From contig CM043957.1 in assembly GCA_014529385.2 (NCBI GenBank), forward strand, positions 66,606,003 to 66,670,002: DNA of 64,000 nt, written 5' to 3'. The position numbers and the translations under genes are program-made. This DNA comes from Adiantum capillus-veneris (Eukaryota; Streptophyta; Polypodiopsida; Polypodiales; Pteridaceae). The notes beneath the pieces are model-generated. The model was not told the origin of the DNA. It ran no database searches and saw nothing but the letters and a program-made list of their open reading frames with translations. The first letter of the stretch is position 1. Every line of letters begins with the position of its first letter. This document shows, in pieces, positions 23,700-33,490 of this stretch.

Positions 23700-24327
23700 A
23701 AGACATGTCCACATGCCTTAAACTACAAGCTTCAAAATGTTTAATAAGTTCTTCACTTGAAAAAATATATTTTTTAGCCTTGGATTCTTAATTTTCCTCG
23801 CCCCAAGTACTTGCTTAACCACCAAAAGGGAATCATCTCCTACTCTCACATGATGGATGCCAAGCTTAAGGCAAAGGTTGAGTCCTTTCTTTAAAGTAGC
23901 ATACACAGCTTCATTGTTGCTTTGTGACATAAGTTACAAAATCCTATAGTTACCAAATCACCTTGATGATCATGAATTACAACACCTCTGAATCTTCACC
24001 ATGCACTTTCCTATAAGAGACATCACAAAACAGTAGATAGGCATTGTCTATGTTTAGAGCTTCCACATGTTTCTTCTTCATGGCATCCTTCTTGATAAGA
24101 AGAGGGCTTTCTTTAAAGGTAATTAAATCAACCAACGTAGCCCTTGTACTCTCCTTAACGCGAAAAGAGAATTGGAATTCATGTAGCTCCACAATCCACT
24201 TTATGAGCCTCTTTGACAAAGTAGAGCTATTCACCAATTGAGGTAGAAGAGTATAGCTAGTGAGAAACATGAATGGTTTGGGGAAACGGTAGTGCCTAAA
24301 CCTTCTACATGCATGAATCACACTCAC
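23700..24327 (-). pseudogene. gypsy RNase H and additional RNase H remnant
   Basis: The 23977-24327 frame holds the end of the first RNase H (RRFRHYRFPKPFMFLTSYTL; KWIVELHEFQFSF) and the start of the second (AYLLFCDVSYRK). The 23718-23930 frame continues it (SNNEAVYATLKKGLNLCLKL; DDSLLVVKQVLGA). NNEA and the D-SLLVVKQV helix are hallmark positions of the extra domain. Frameshifts separate the parts. Confidence 0.75.
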
Positions 24328-24466
24328 ATGATGAGCTCCACCTTAGTATAGCCTCTTTCCACCTCTAAATTCACCCTGCTAGCACAATATATGGGCTTCA
24401 TGTAGTGGGAGTCGTTACCTTGTTGAAGACGCATGGCCCCAATAGAATCCTCACCTACTGATGGAT

Positions 24467-25250
24467 TCACATAAAATTTCTTATCCCATTAGGAGTTTGC
24501 ATAGTAGGAAGAGAAACAAGAACCTCCTTGATACCTTGAAAAACCTCTTCACATTCATTTGTCCATTGTAGAGGATCCAACCTTGCTACTTGTTGTAGAG
24601 GATAGCGAAGTTGAGAGGACAAATTAATGAACCTTGACATATACTTCAGCTTTTGAATAAAGGTAGCAAGGTTCTTTGCATTCTTAGGTGATGTGAGGAG
24701 CACCATAGCCTTCACTTTGTTAGGATCCACTTCAATCCCACTCTCAGAGATCATATGCCCCAAAAACTTCACTCTTGGTTGAGCAGGATGACACTTCTTT
24801 CGGTTGAGTTGACCTCCACTTTCATCATATTGCTTCCATACCATCCCAAGATTTTCACAGTGATCCTTTATAGAGTTATAAACACAAAATTCATCGATAA
24901 GATCCTTCACAAACTTGGTAAGAAAGGGAGAGAATACCTTATGATGCGCTTTTGGTACCACACGCACAACCATTCATAAGACCAAAAGGAAGAACTCAAT
25001 AACAAAATCATTCCTATGGTATGATAAATGTGGTTCTCTTTTGATCCTCTAAAGCCAAGGTGATCTGAAAATATCCAAAGAGTCCATCACATACACTCTA
25101 CCTCGTATACCCGGCTTTGAAAAATTAAACCATCTTTGACAAGCTTGTCTACCTCTTCCTTTAAAGCATTAAGTTATACATGCCCCTTTATCCTTAGTGC
25201 TTGATGTATGAGCTGACCTCCTTCCTTGATGGGAATGTGGATTTACTTCT
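24467..25250 (-). pseudogene. gypsy reverse transcriptase remnant
   Basis: The 24467-24973 frame covers palm to connection: FLTKFVKDLIDEFCVYNS in place of the Tyr-x-Asp-Asp box, then KKCHPAQPRVKFLGHMISES, and the connection with DPLQWTNECEEVFQGIKEVL. Upstream parts to 25250 are shifted into other frames with stops. Catalytic box decayed, so inactive. Confidence 0.75.
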
Positions 25251-25499
25251 TTGAAGTGTACAATTTCCTCATAGAAAGTGATGAAAAATTTGGGAAACTC
25301 TTGTATCATGCGTATGTACTCACCCTTCTAATGACTAGTCAAGTTGGGGGACAACATACCTTGTATAAGCTCTTGCTAGACATTAGGTTGAGCTTTGGTT
25401 GCATCAAATCTTCAATTTTCTCATAAGGAACATAGATGTCCTCATTGTCCATAAGACAAATAATACTTTGTTTCTCATCATGCTCTTACTTAAGAAACA

Positions 25500-25830
25500 A
25501 GGAGGAAACATCTAGATCACTATTGTTGTTATCTTCCACCTCACTGCCATCATCCCCATTGTCTTCTTCCTCACTTGAGTACTCTTAATCATCACTTTGC
25601 TCATAAAAATCAACATTCAAATATTGCTTGCTAGCCATGCCAAACCTCTTCTTATCACCCCTTCTATTGTAGACAGTGATGGTACCATGTCCCCAATCAT
25701 GTACATATTTGGTTTCCTGTAACCATGGTTTTCTAAGGATGAGAGGGAAAGCACCAATACCCGCGGGCATAAAATGACAATCAAGAAGCACTTTTAACAT
25801 AAAATACATCCACCTCCAAGTCCTTTATAA
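25500..25830 (-). pseudogene. gypsy protease C-terminal remnant
   Basis: The 25585-25809 frame contains GIGAFPLILRKPWL, the flap-end motif (family Leu-Ile-Leu-Gly-Arg-Pro-Trp), then TKYVHDWGHGTITV. The active-site portion is not visible upstream. Acidic sequence around 25500-25580 follows toward RT. Confidence 0.6.
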
Positions 25831-25867
25831 CTCCCAAGCACTTCACATGTGTAAATTTAGGTGTATC

Positions 25868-25925
25868 TTTATTTATTTATGTGTTTATGTGCATGTGTGT
25901 GAGTGTGCGTGTGTGTGTGCATGTT
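25868..25925. repeat. (TG)n-rich microsatellite
   Basis: Interrupted TG/TGTG runs on the plus strand, read directly. Confidence 0.8.
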
Positions 25926-26194
25926 TGCAAGAAAAGAAGGGGATAGTGCACTCACAAGCAGTCTAATTGAGTAGAAACGCTAAAGAGGATACCGCGCATG
26001 CCAAATCTGCAAACACACACAGACACACTATGTCAGACACACATACACAAAATCCAAGAAAACTACCATAAATGTACAAAATAATCTCACCTTATTAGAA
26101 CCGAAAAGTGCATCGGTGCAGATTTGAAGCTCGAGAAGTCCCACAACATCAGATCTGAAGGAAGGGGAGAGAAGAGGAGAGCAAGAGTCTTTTG

Positions 26195-26335
26195 AAAAAA
26201 TGGGACGAAAAGGAACATTTTTACATACAAAAGGGTCTCGTAAAATAGAATTGGAAAAATTTTACAGATTGAATAAGAAAAGGGTATATTGTATTTGTCA
26301 AAATTTCATAGATAAGGAGTTTATTTCAAACTCTT
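26195..26335 (+). repeat. MITE-like dispersed repeat, copy B (partial)
   Basis: It aligns by eye with the start-of-window copy: ATTTTACAGATTGAATAAGA (versus ACTTATAGATTTTAAAAGA), AAAGGGTATATTGTATT, and CATAGATAAGGAGTTT (versus AACAGATAAGGGGTTTT). Both ends of the family are missing, so this is a truncated or heavily diverged copy. Confidence 0.4.
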
Positions 26336-26339
26336 TTTT

Positions 26340-26935
26340 AATTGTTGAATGACTCTTGAATGAGCTCTTCATGATCACCTGCAATAATCAATTCATCTAC
26401 ACATATGATCACAATGATCTACTTTCCATTATCTCTTTATACATACAAATTTTCATCAAAAGCACTCCTTTTGAAGCGAAGATTTTTGAAAAAACTATTT
26501 AATATCATGAAACACCATGCTCTTGGTGATTGCTTTAGGTTATATAAGCCTTTTTCAACATACAAACCTTTGTTTTTTAATAAGGTGAATCAAACCCAGG
26601 TGGCTGTTATAGAAATATCTTCCTTGAAAAGTCCATTAAAACAAGTGGATACTGCATCTATTTGAAAATCAACCAAACAAAAGATGGTAGTGAGAGAAAA
26701 TACATGGTGCATAGTGATCATTCGAGTTGTGGGAGAAAAATATTTGTTACTACTATTGCTTTATACTTTGTCCATAATCCATCAACCTTGTGTTTGCCTT
26801 TGTAAATCCATTTGGTATTGATGATCTTCTTCTTTGATAGTCGATCCACTATTTTCAATGTGTTGCTCTTTGTTATGATCTCATACTCTTATTGCATTTC
26901 TTGCTCAGGAGGGAGACGGTCACTTAATAATTATG
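26340..26935 (-). pseudogene. Ty1/copia reverse transcriptase fragment
   Basis: Minus-strand reading from about 26930 down gives the copia RT series: TKWIYKGKHKVDGLW, then a decayed NGL/FKED segment, GLYNLKQSPRAWC (consensus GLKQSPRAW), SAFDENLYV and, in place of Tyr-Val-Asp-Asp, CVDELIIAGDHEELI near 26390. Stops and shifts are frequent. No LTR or other domain of this copy is attached, so it is an isolated fragment. Confidence 0.75.
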
Positions 26936-26939
26936 TGAC

Positions 26940-28870
26940 TATGACACTGGAAAGGGGGAAGGGGGTTACACACCCAAAATAGACACAAGAACCTCACTAC
27001 AGCTCAAGGTAATCACATCACCCCAATCCACTGGACTCACCTTCAAAATCCACAAAATTTTACATGTATACACATGTTTTCCTACACCAATACGCACACA
27101 TATGCTTTACGGGATTCTCTAGCACTTGTCACTCACCCATGACTCCATTCCACCCCATTGATTGCACAAAATCTCACTCTTCCTCTCTCTCTTTGTGCAC
27201 ACAAACTTCAATTTGGGGTTTCACTCAACCGCACCACAATTAGAAACACAAGCAAAGAAACACGAGTAGAAGGAGGGGGGAGGGGGGGAAATCGACTCTT
27301 AGAAGGGGGAAGGTGGGCTTCTCATTTCAAAGTGCTTCCAAAGCTTCTATTACTTACAGAAGGGAATAATTGCTCTCCCAAAATCACTCACCCAAAAGGC
27401 CTTTTCAATTTTTGTCAAAACCCTCTTTATAGGGGGGGAGTTACATTTCTTTTACTCCTTGGACTCTTCCAACTCGTTGATCTCTCTTTGAACCCCTTTT
27501 TTTCTTCCCTTATATGTCCACTTTTAGCATATGTGATAGCTCGGTGATAGGTCAATAGCACCCTTCACCCACTTGCATGGGAAGTACATCATTGATCTCT
27601 CTTGGTTGTCACGGGGCTGTGACAACCAAAGATAGAGAACTTATCTCCAATAAAACATGGGTTCCCGAGAGCACCGTGTGGAAACACCCCCAACGGGTCA
27701 GCTTGCCACATCATCCGCATCGTCAAATTGTCGTCGTTGGTCTACAATCATCACGTGCCACATCTCCACCACGAAGTGTGCCTAGAGCGCCTCTACATAG
27801 CACAATGAAGCTAGATTCCATAGCCCAAGAGCTCGTGGCACTCTCCCTCCAACTCACTGACTCAAAAGGGGATCTGTTCTAGTGTAAATACCCCGCCATT
27901 CCACCTCCTTGCTGTGCATGTGGGGCTATGCAGTGGCATGTGGCAGCCTACCCTTGAAGCACCCCTTTGTGGGTCACAAAACCTCTCCTGCAAAGTGATT
28001 TAAACAAACTTCCTCTTGTGCTAGCTTCCTTGCATGGCTGCAATTCCAATGCTTAAACCGTAAATCATTGCTAATAAAACCAGTTCTTGGCTACAATATA
28101 TACCAACCCCGCCACATTTGGGTCATCCCGCGTTTGTTTTTCGAGGCCCCAAAAAAACAAAAACCATTTCGAGCATTGCACCGACGCTTTCTTGTACCAA
28201 CTTTTGAGTCTAGCAATTTGGCCTTTAGGAAATTTTTTGATGAGCTATCAATTCTGGGTAAGCCCACAGAGTGCATATGACATTCTAGAGCCCATTCATG
28301 GCCCAAAAACTCCCAGTTTACATGCTTTCCAATAAGGGCAAGTTGTCCCATAACTAGCCCCCGACAAAATTTCAATTGGCCATATCATTTCCTCCGCAAC
28401 TCTAATTGATAATCCGAGAAGACCAGCACGTTCCATAATTCAAGATCTTAATCCTATCCATTGACATCAGCTCTGGCCATCTTTCCCGATCTGCCCTACC
28501 CGTCGGGGATCTACAAAGGCTTCTAACTTTGAACTTTGATATCTTTCACATAGGGGCTCCGTTTGATGAGCCGTCTTGATTGGCTTCTAGAGCACTTTAA
28601 ACACTATATTCTCGGGCATTAGAACAGCCCTTTGGACACTTTGACTTACTTTCCCAATTGGCCATTTTAAGAGACTTTTTGGAACAAGAAACCACATTAT
28701 GCATACATTTCCATTAGCCTTTGCTTGCCTAGTCCCTCATACTAGCCTTAACACTTGGACCCACACGTGTAGGCACCCTTTGAACTACTTCGCATCGCTT
28801 TTAGCCCCAAAAAACTTTGCATGCACCATCATTGCCCACCCCCTATTGAAAATTCATGTTCAACCAAAAA
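26940..28870. other. Spacer, possibly an old minus-strand LTR; no gene seen
   Basis: A minus-strand TATA-like CCTATAAAGAGG lies at about 27425-27436. Sequence near 28540 (TTTGATATCTTTCACATA..GGCTCCGTTTGATGAGCCG) has the flavour of LTR U3 sequence. Neither ends nor a partner were found. The 27158-27882 and 28068-28375 frames have no recognisable domain. Confidence 0.3.
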
Positions 28871-28879
28871 TAGCTTTAT

Positions 28880-29830
28880 TGAACTTGAAACCTACAACAT
28901 TTTTCTCCCTTTTAATATGCTTGAACTGAACCTCTTCAACAACTTCTTAATGGCATAGAACCAATGCTTTAACAAATCTTGTTTCACCTTCCACTAGCCT
29001 AGCAACTACTTGATGACCAATAAAGCATCACCCTTTACCACCATTCTTGGAAATACCAAACTGAGCACTGTGCTTTAATCCCAAGTGAAAATTGAGATAC
29101 TTTGCCTCATTATTGGTATGAACATCCTCCAAGTCATAACCCTTCAAAAACATTACTTTGCCATGTGGATCCCGTTTGACCAAATCTCCACCTGCTTTTT
29201 GTGTTCCCCTCTTATACGCACCATCAAACCACATGGCAAAAGCACCCCCCAAATCAGGCTCCTCATTAGCTTCATCCCACACCACATAGGGATAGATTAG
29301 CAGATCAATGAGCTTGCGGACCAAGATATCCGCCAAGTTAAATCGACTCATATGGTCGATCTTAAACTCAAACTTGAATTCCTACAACTCTATTACCCAT
29401 TTCATGATTCCTTTCCTGGCTTCAAGTGCAACACAACTTCTGGAAACAAATTGTTGGCCGTCAACACATAAAACTTCCACACAAAGAGATACACCTTGAA
29501 CTTTATACAGGAAAAAATCAAGGCCATGACCCACTACTCTGCTTTTGTGTAGGTCGCCTCTCCAGAACTTACTACCCTGCTTTCAAAATACATAGTGTTA
29601 TAGCTCCTTTCCACTTTTTGCAGCACTACCATCCGACCAGCCACCGTAGCTACCGCCATGGTGGCATAAAAATCATCTTCTCGATTGGGTGGACAGATCG
29701 TAGGCAATTGACACAAGATTTCCTTCACCCTGTCAAAAGCATCCTGAGATTTTCCATCCCCCATTCAAAACTATGCACGTGTTGCGATCTCTTTTGAAAG
29801 GAGTATATAGACTGCAACATCATCCAAAAA
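28880..29830 (-). pseudogene. Ty3/gypsy RNase H plus additional RNase H fragment, second copy of this class
   Basis: The 29534-29764 frame is the first RNase H start (FDRVKEILCQLPTICPPNRE; YFESRVVSSGEATYTKAE). After broken sequence, the 29028-29351 frame gives the RNase H end (RFNLADILVRKLIDLL) and the second domain (FAMWFDGAYKRGTQKAGG; HTNNEAKYLNFHLGLKHSAQ). It continues past a shift as VVKGDALLVIK, stop, LLG, and then VQFKHIKREKN near 28890. Sequence differs clearly from the 23-25 kb element, so it is a different subfamily. No RT, integrase or LTR is attached. Confidence 0.75.
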
Positions 29831-30007
29831 AACCTTGATGGGTGTATGCATGAATAGGTGGTACACTACCTACCAAATTTTAGAGGTAGGAGTTGGGAGC
29901 TAGCTTAGCTGGTAGCCATAGGAATCTAATGGAGTGTTCAAAATTTCAAAAAGTTTTAAAAATTGACCTAGGCTACTAAAAACTTTTCATTCAGGGTGCC
30001 ATAATCT

Positions 30008-30260
30008 TCGGGGGGTTTCACTATATAATCATGTTAATGTAAACTATGAGTTCAATAGAAGGGGTTTTAAAATGCAAAATTTTTAGCAAATTTACGAGAG
30101 ATACATTAAAATAATGGGTTTTTATATTCACTTTTGAAAAAAAAAACTCCTAGAATAAGGGGTCATTTTATTCATTGATACATGTTAAAAGAGGGGTTTT
30201 TTATATACCCCATGCGCACACACGTTATATAGGGGGGTATTGAACGGTGAACCCCTCGAG
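30008..30260 (+). repeat. MITE-like dispersed repeat, copy C (reference copy)
   Basis: About 253 bp, AT-rich interior with GC-capped ends. Left end TCGGGGGGTTTCACTATA and right end ACGGTGAACCCCTCGAG form an imperfect inverted repeat (CGGGGGGTTTCAC versus CGAGGGGTTCACC). Interior landmarks are GAGTTCAATAGAAGGGGTTT, GATACATTAAAATAA, AAGGGGTCATTTTATTC and ATGTTAAAAGAGGGGTTTTT. No coding capacity. Homology with copies D and E stops at these borders. Confidence 0.75.
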
Positions 30261-30389
30261 CAATAATCAAAAGAGTAGTGGGGTTGGCACCTTTGCACCA
30301 CTCACCATCATCATGAATGGAGCTCATCAATTGTAGCCCTCCTTCGAAGGGAAGCTCACTAGAATTGAAACGCCAGACGTGGGGGAGAA

Positions 30390-32560
30390 ATTGAGCAGCA
30401 GGTGAAAGGAAGGCCAAACATCAAGGATGCTACATGCAAACACTCCAGGAATGGGAAGCCTGTTGCCTTGCCTCCCTCTCCCACTTATTCTCTTGCTCCC
30501 TCAACATTTGAATCGTCTCCAGAGCCATCCCCAGCCAAGAAAAGTCGCAGTTTTCTAGCTTCCTCCTCTCCTTCCTCTGTTTCAACAAAGGTCAAAGGAG
30601 CTGAGGGGCATTCTCCTCTTACACCCAAGTCAGCTACCACACCAAGAAATAAGTACAACATGCACCTGGCCTCAAATGTCACTCCAAGCACAGAGGTGAG
30701 CATCTTTACACATCACATGTTGTGCATGCAATTTTTGTTCAGGTTCCTGGCTTGTGTGGTTTTTTTAAAGGTGTGTTTCACATGCATGCTAGGGTCTTTG
30801 CATGACTGTACTAATCATCTCTAAATTGCATGCCCTAAATACCTTGGGTGTGTGCATGAATGTACCAAGCAACTGTAAATTGCATGCCCCTATATGCCTT
30901 GAATCCATGCATGCATGTTCATGCATTTTAGAAGCATACTTGTAGCCCCATATGGCATGTATGGAAGGTGCTTATACACAGCAAGCAAGATCATGCATGA
31001 AATCTGTTATTCATTACATGTATGTAATGGTTTTCTGTGGATGACAAGACCTCAACAATAGGCTACATGCTGCTTATTTAGAGTATTCTCATGACAGCCA
31101 TAGTTTTTGGTTTGTTATCCCATGTCTCTTCTATATTCCTTTGTGCATTGTGGTGACCTAAGCACGCTCGATGCATGTTGCAGGGGAAGACACGTTGGTA
31201 TCCTCCACATGTACCATTTGAAAGGAAGAGTCAGTCTTTTGCACGAAAAAGGTGCATGCACATGAAGTATATGGTCTTTCTTATTCAAGTGTTGATGCAC
31301 GATTATTAAGCGAGGCAGACTACACGAATGCTGAGTGACTGAAGTTTTTTAAGGAGGTTCCTAAAAGGAATAGCAACGTGAAATGCGGGGCACCGAAGGC
31401 AGATTTATGGCCTAGGTTCTACAAGTTGTTCACATCAATTTACCAGAAACCTCCCAACAATTATGGGATGGAGGCAACTAAAGCATTTTTCAGGGGGGGT
31501 TTGCATGAACAATTGAAGATAAAAGTAAATTGCGCTTTGTTTGCTAAGGACATAATTTAAGGCTATGGATGCGTCAAAGCTGCATGCAAAGAAAAATAGA
31601 TGGACAATTTTCCACGGATCTTCCATAGCACATAATTTTAGGCTGCGATGACAAGGTCCAAAGACTGGGCGATCAGAGGTGGGGTTTGAGCAAGGGCTGG
31701 AACCTCCATCATTGGGATTGCAAGATGTGATGAAGGAAACATGATGCAAAATTGGATAGAATGCTTGAGTCAGTTGAAGCCAGACATGCTACTGCCATAT
31801 TGGAAGTCAGTGAAGCTGAAAGAAAGGGAAAGTCTCTCAAAGTACATATACATCAAGAGGAAGGTGCACAGCTCCTGGTGAATAGTATGAGACAATACTT
31901 TCAAGTTATAAAGGCCAGATAAATGCCCGGATGCACAAGATGCAGGGAAATTTTGGGAGCTGAGGAGCATAGTTGATAAATTGATTCTCATTATCTCTAT
32001 AATAGCAGGGGTAGTTGCAGCAGACAATGTGCCTGATGGTGCTAGGTGTGCAGCTTTGGAGCATTTTCAATTAGATTAGGAAAGGGAAGCATCATTGCAT
32101 GAACAATTGAAGTTTATCAAAAGCATACATGCCAAAAAGAGCAAAGTACTTTTCAATGTGCCTACCCCCAAATTTCCACCAATTGGTATTCAGTCCTCAA
32201 ATATGCGTAGAATTGGTAATGCTTGTGGATTCGTCATGTACCACGGGGATGGTCTTGGCATGTTTGTGCTACCTTGCACTCATGCATAACATATGCATTG
32301 TTTTTCTCACATTACAGCAAGGACATCCAATACCCATGCAAGAAAGGACACTTGCATGGGTATTAGATGCATGCATACCATCTCACCTATTGCGCAGTCA
32401 TTTGTGATGGCGGTCCCTGCTGGTTCCCAAATTTATGCAAGAGAGTCACAAACTACATATCAGGACTAGTGCTACCAAATAGTGCTATCAAAACCACAAT
32501 TGAGTCAGGTATGCATTCTATGTTCTATTTGATAGGTTGGGAAGATGTATGCAGCATGGT
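30390..32560 (+). pseudogene. Decayed multi-exon gene, unrecognised
   Basis: The 30402-30693 stretch reads as a Ser/Pro-rich, basic exon (SPEPSPAKKSRSFLASSSPS; GHSPLTPKSATTPRNKY), closed by an AG|GTGAGC donor at 30693/30694. A TTGCAG acceptor at 31178-31183 leads into GKTRWYPPHVPFERKSQSF. A further frame at 31330-31560 gives NVKCGAPKADLWPRFYKLFT and the following residues. A charged helical piece (ARHATAILEVSEAERKGKSL) lies near 31770-31850, and KVLFNVPTPKFPPIGIQSSN near 32135-32195. Coding-like pieces lie on one strand separated by intron-like DNA and stops. No family recognised. Confidence 0.4.
30799..30906 (+). repeat. 54-bp tandem duplication in intron-like DNA
   Basis: TGCATGACTGTAC... 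begins at 30799 and TGCATGAATGTACC... at 30853. Both continue to TGTAAATTGCATGCCC (first copy TCTAAATTGCATGCCC). Further TGCATGCA words follow at 30905-30925. Non-coding. Confidence 0.7.
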
Positions 32561-32629
32561 ACCAGCATTGTGTTAGTTTGCACCGATAGTGACCATTGTC
32601 TTAGTTGTTTTTTCTACAATGGTAGTCTT

Positions 32630-32850
32630 TAGTGGTACATTGGTTGCTAGGTAGCTATAATGGAAAATGGTAGCTTGCACTAGTATGAGCATTGAGAACC
32701 TTCTAGGCTACCTAGATTATTGGTAACATTCAAATAGCTCTTGGATAGCTTGATTGCTGGGAGTGCTAGCTTGGAAGCTATTATTTCTCTCTAGAGAGCT
32801 AACATTGATAGTTTTGGAGCTACCTTTCACCAAGAGGAATCCTTCCTAGC
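32630..32850. repeat. TAGCTA/GCTAGC-rich sequence, left of copia insertion
   Basis: Irregular GGTAGC, CTAGGTAGCT and GCTAGC words. The same word-rich sequence continues at 38147-38420, so the copia element at 32857-38141 was inserted into it. Confidence 0.6.
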
Positions 32851-32856
32851 TTGGGA

Positions 32857-33177
32857 TGTTGAGATGTCGAGCTCTACATCTTGAGCTGGCATCCACTACA
32901 GGTCTTGGCCGCTTACGATATTTACTCACTGACGCGTTAGGTAACCGACACGGAGGATCTCTGCCAGTGATTCTACAGCTGGACTACACTTATAGTGCCA
33001 GCCTAGTACGCTTCTGGCGAGTTCACACTTAGTGACTGCATGTACATATGTGCTACTTTTCAGTTTTAGCACTTAGTCATTTTGTACTCTCTTTTCTGTA
33101 CAAAGAAGAAGAAGGTTTCCATCTCTGTGTGCTTTGTGCTTATCTTGTGTATCTCTCTTGCATCCTCTTTCTTTACA
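32857..33177 (+). repeat. 5' LTR of copia element
   Basis: 321 bp, TG...CA ends, identical in length to the 3' LTR. It carries the promoter and U5. Its last bases TTTACA directly precede the primer site. Confidence 0.95.
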
Positions 33178-33189
33178 TGGTATTAGAGC
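33178..33189 (+). promoter_or_regulatory. Primer-binding site of copia element
   Basis: TGGTATTAGAGC matches the initiator-Met tRNA complement TGGTATCAGAGC except for one C-to-T change, and begins at the first base after the LTR. Confidence 0.9.
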
Positions 33190-33490
33190 CTGGTGTAGGA
33201 AAGAGAGTCTAAGAGAGCAAGAGCATCACAATCCCTTCGTTCGCAATCCATGACCAGATGCCGAAGGCGCCCCGCGTAGCGGAGAAGTTTTTAGGGGTTT
33301 TTCATACAGGTTTCTAAACAGGTCTCCAAAGTGCAGTACACAGAGATTTACTGTACAAGTACAGTGGTTGTATGTATGCTTGATTGTGGACACTCGTTGA
33401 GTGTAGAAAGTGGTACAGGTACCATGATAGCAGGTTCAACAGATTTGCAGGTTTTTGCAGATTGCAGCTATTTTGTCTTAGTGCTTCAAG

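Larger units (their letters stand above)
23090..25830 (-). mobile_element. Ty3/gypsy retrotransposon with second RNase H domain, minus strand, truncated
   Basis: From right to left on the minus strand the order is protease end, reverse transcriptase, RNase H, additional RNase H-like domain, then integrase zinc and core domains. An extra RNase H between RT/RNase H and integrase is characteristic of the Tat branch (for example Retand/Ogre-type) of plant gypsy elements. gag and both LTRs are not seen. All domains are broken. Confidence 0.8.
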
